From positions 1 to 5,567 of the forward strand of contig JAILRX010000267.1 of the NCBI GenBank assembly GCA_024697985.1: 5,567 nt of DNA. Reading direction: 5' to 3'. Positions 5,551-5,567 of this stretch are shown here, piece after piece. The notes beneath the pieces are model-generated. The model was not told the origin of the DNA and searched no databases. It worked only from the letters and a program-made list of their open reading frames with translations. The DNA comes from Treponemataceae bacterium (GTDB lineage Bacteria > Spirochaetota > Spirochaetia > Treponematales > Treponemataceae). Position 1 is the first letter of the stretch, and each line of letters opens with the position of its first letter. Made by a program: the position numbers and the translations under genes.

Positions 5551-5567
5551 AATCTAAATACTTTTCA

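Overview
This 5.6 kb window looks like ordinary chromosome from a host-associated spirochaete, most likely Treponema or a close relative. The evidence is indirect. The base composition is moderately AT-rich. The small lipoprotein has the relaxed lipobox common in spirochaetes (Phe at -3, Ser at -1 before Cys). The gene mix, a Cache-type chemoreceptor, a WYL regulator, LarE and a gluconate-5-dehydrogenase-like enzyme, also fits gut, rumen or oral treponemes. No rRNA, ribosomal protein or other marker confirms the genus.

Layout. On the + strand, positions 1-84 hold the last 27 codons of an unidentified protein. A gap with a good sigma-70-type promoter follows, then a complete short-chain dehydrogenase/reductase (153-926). 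A strong hairpin at about 936-991 appears to terminate transcription from both sides, because everything from 1006 to 5470 is on the - strand. Reading that strand in its own direction, the order is a WYL-domain transcriptional regulator (5470-4481), a 697-residue methyl-accepting chemotaxis protein (4376-2283) with its own terminator, then larE (2198-1386) overlapped by 4 nt by a small lipoprotein gene (1389-1006). The right edge (5471-5567) is a divergent intergenic region with a candidate promoter pointing rightward to a gene outside the window.

How the genes relate. They look like three or four independent units rather than one pathway. The dehydrogenase probably works in hexonate/uronate catabolism. 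The chemoreceptor senses an external ligand through a double Cache domain and signals to CheA/CheW encoded elsewhere. LarE makes the sulfur groups of the nickel-pincer nucleotide cofactor and carries the three cysteines expected of the iron-sulfur-dependent version; its partners LarB, LarC and a racemase/epimerase are not here. The lipoprotein coupled to larE has no recognised function. The WYL regulator may control itself and the divergent gene.

I found no mobile element, CRISPR array, tRNA, rRNA or evident new multi-gene system. The items most worth a second look are the larE-lipoprotein coupling, a consensus-like promoter that runs into the chemoreceptor gene's terminator, and the overlapping promoter/dyad arrangement in front of the WYL gene.
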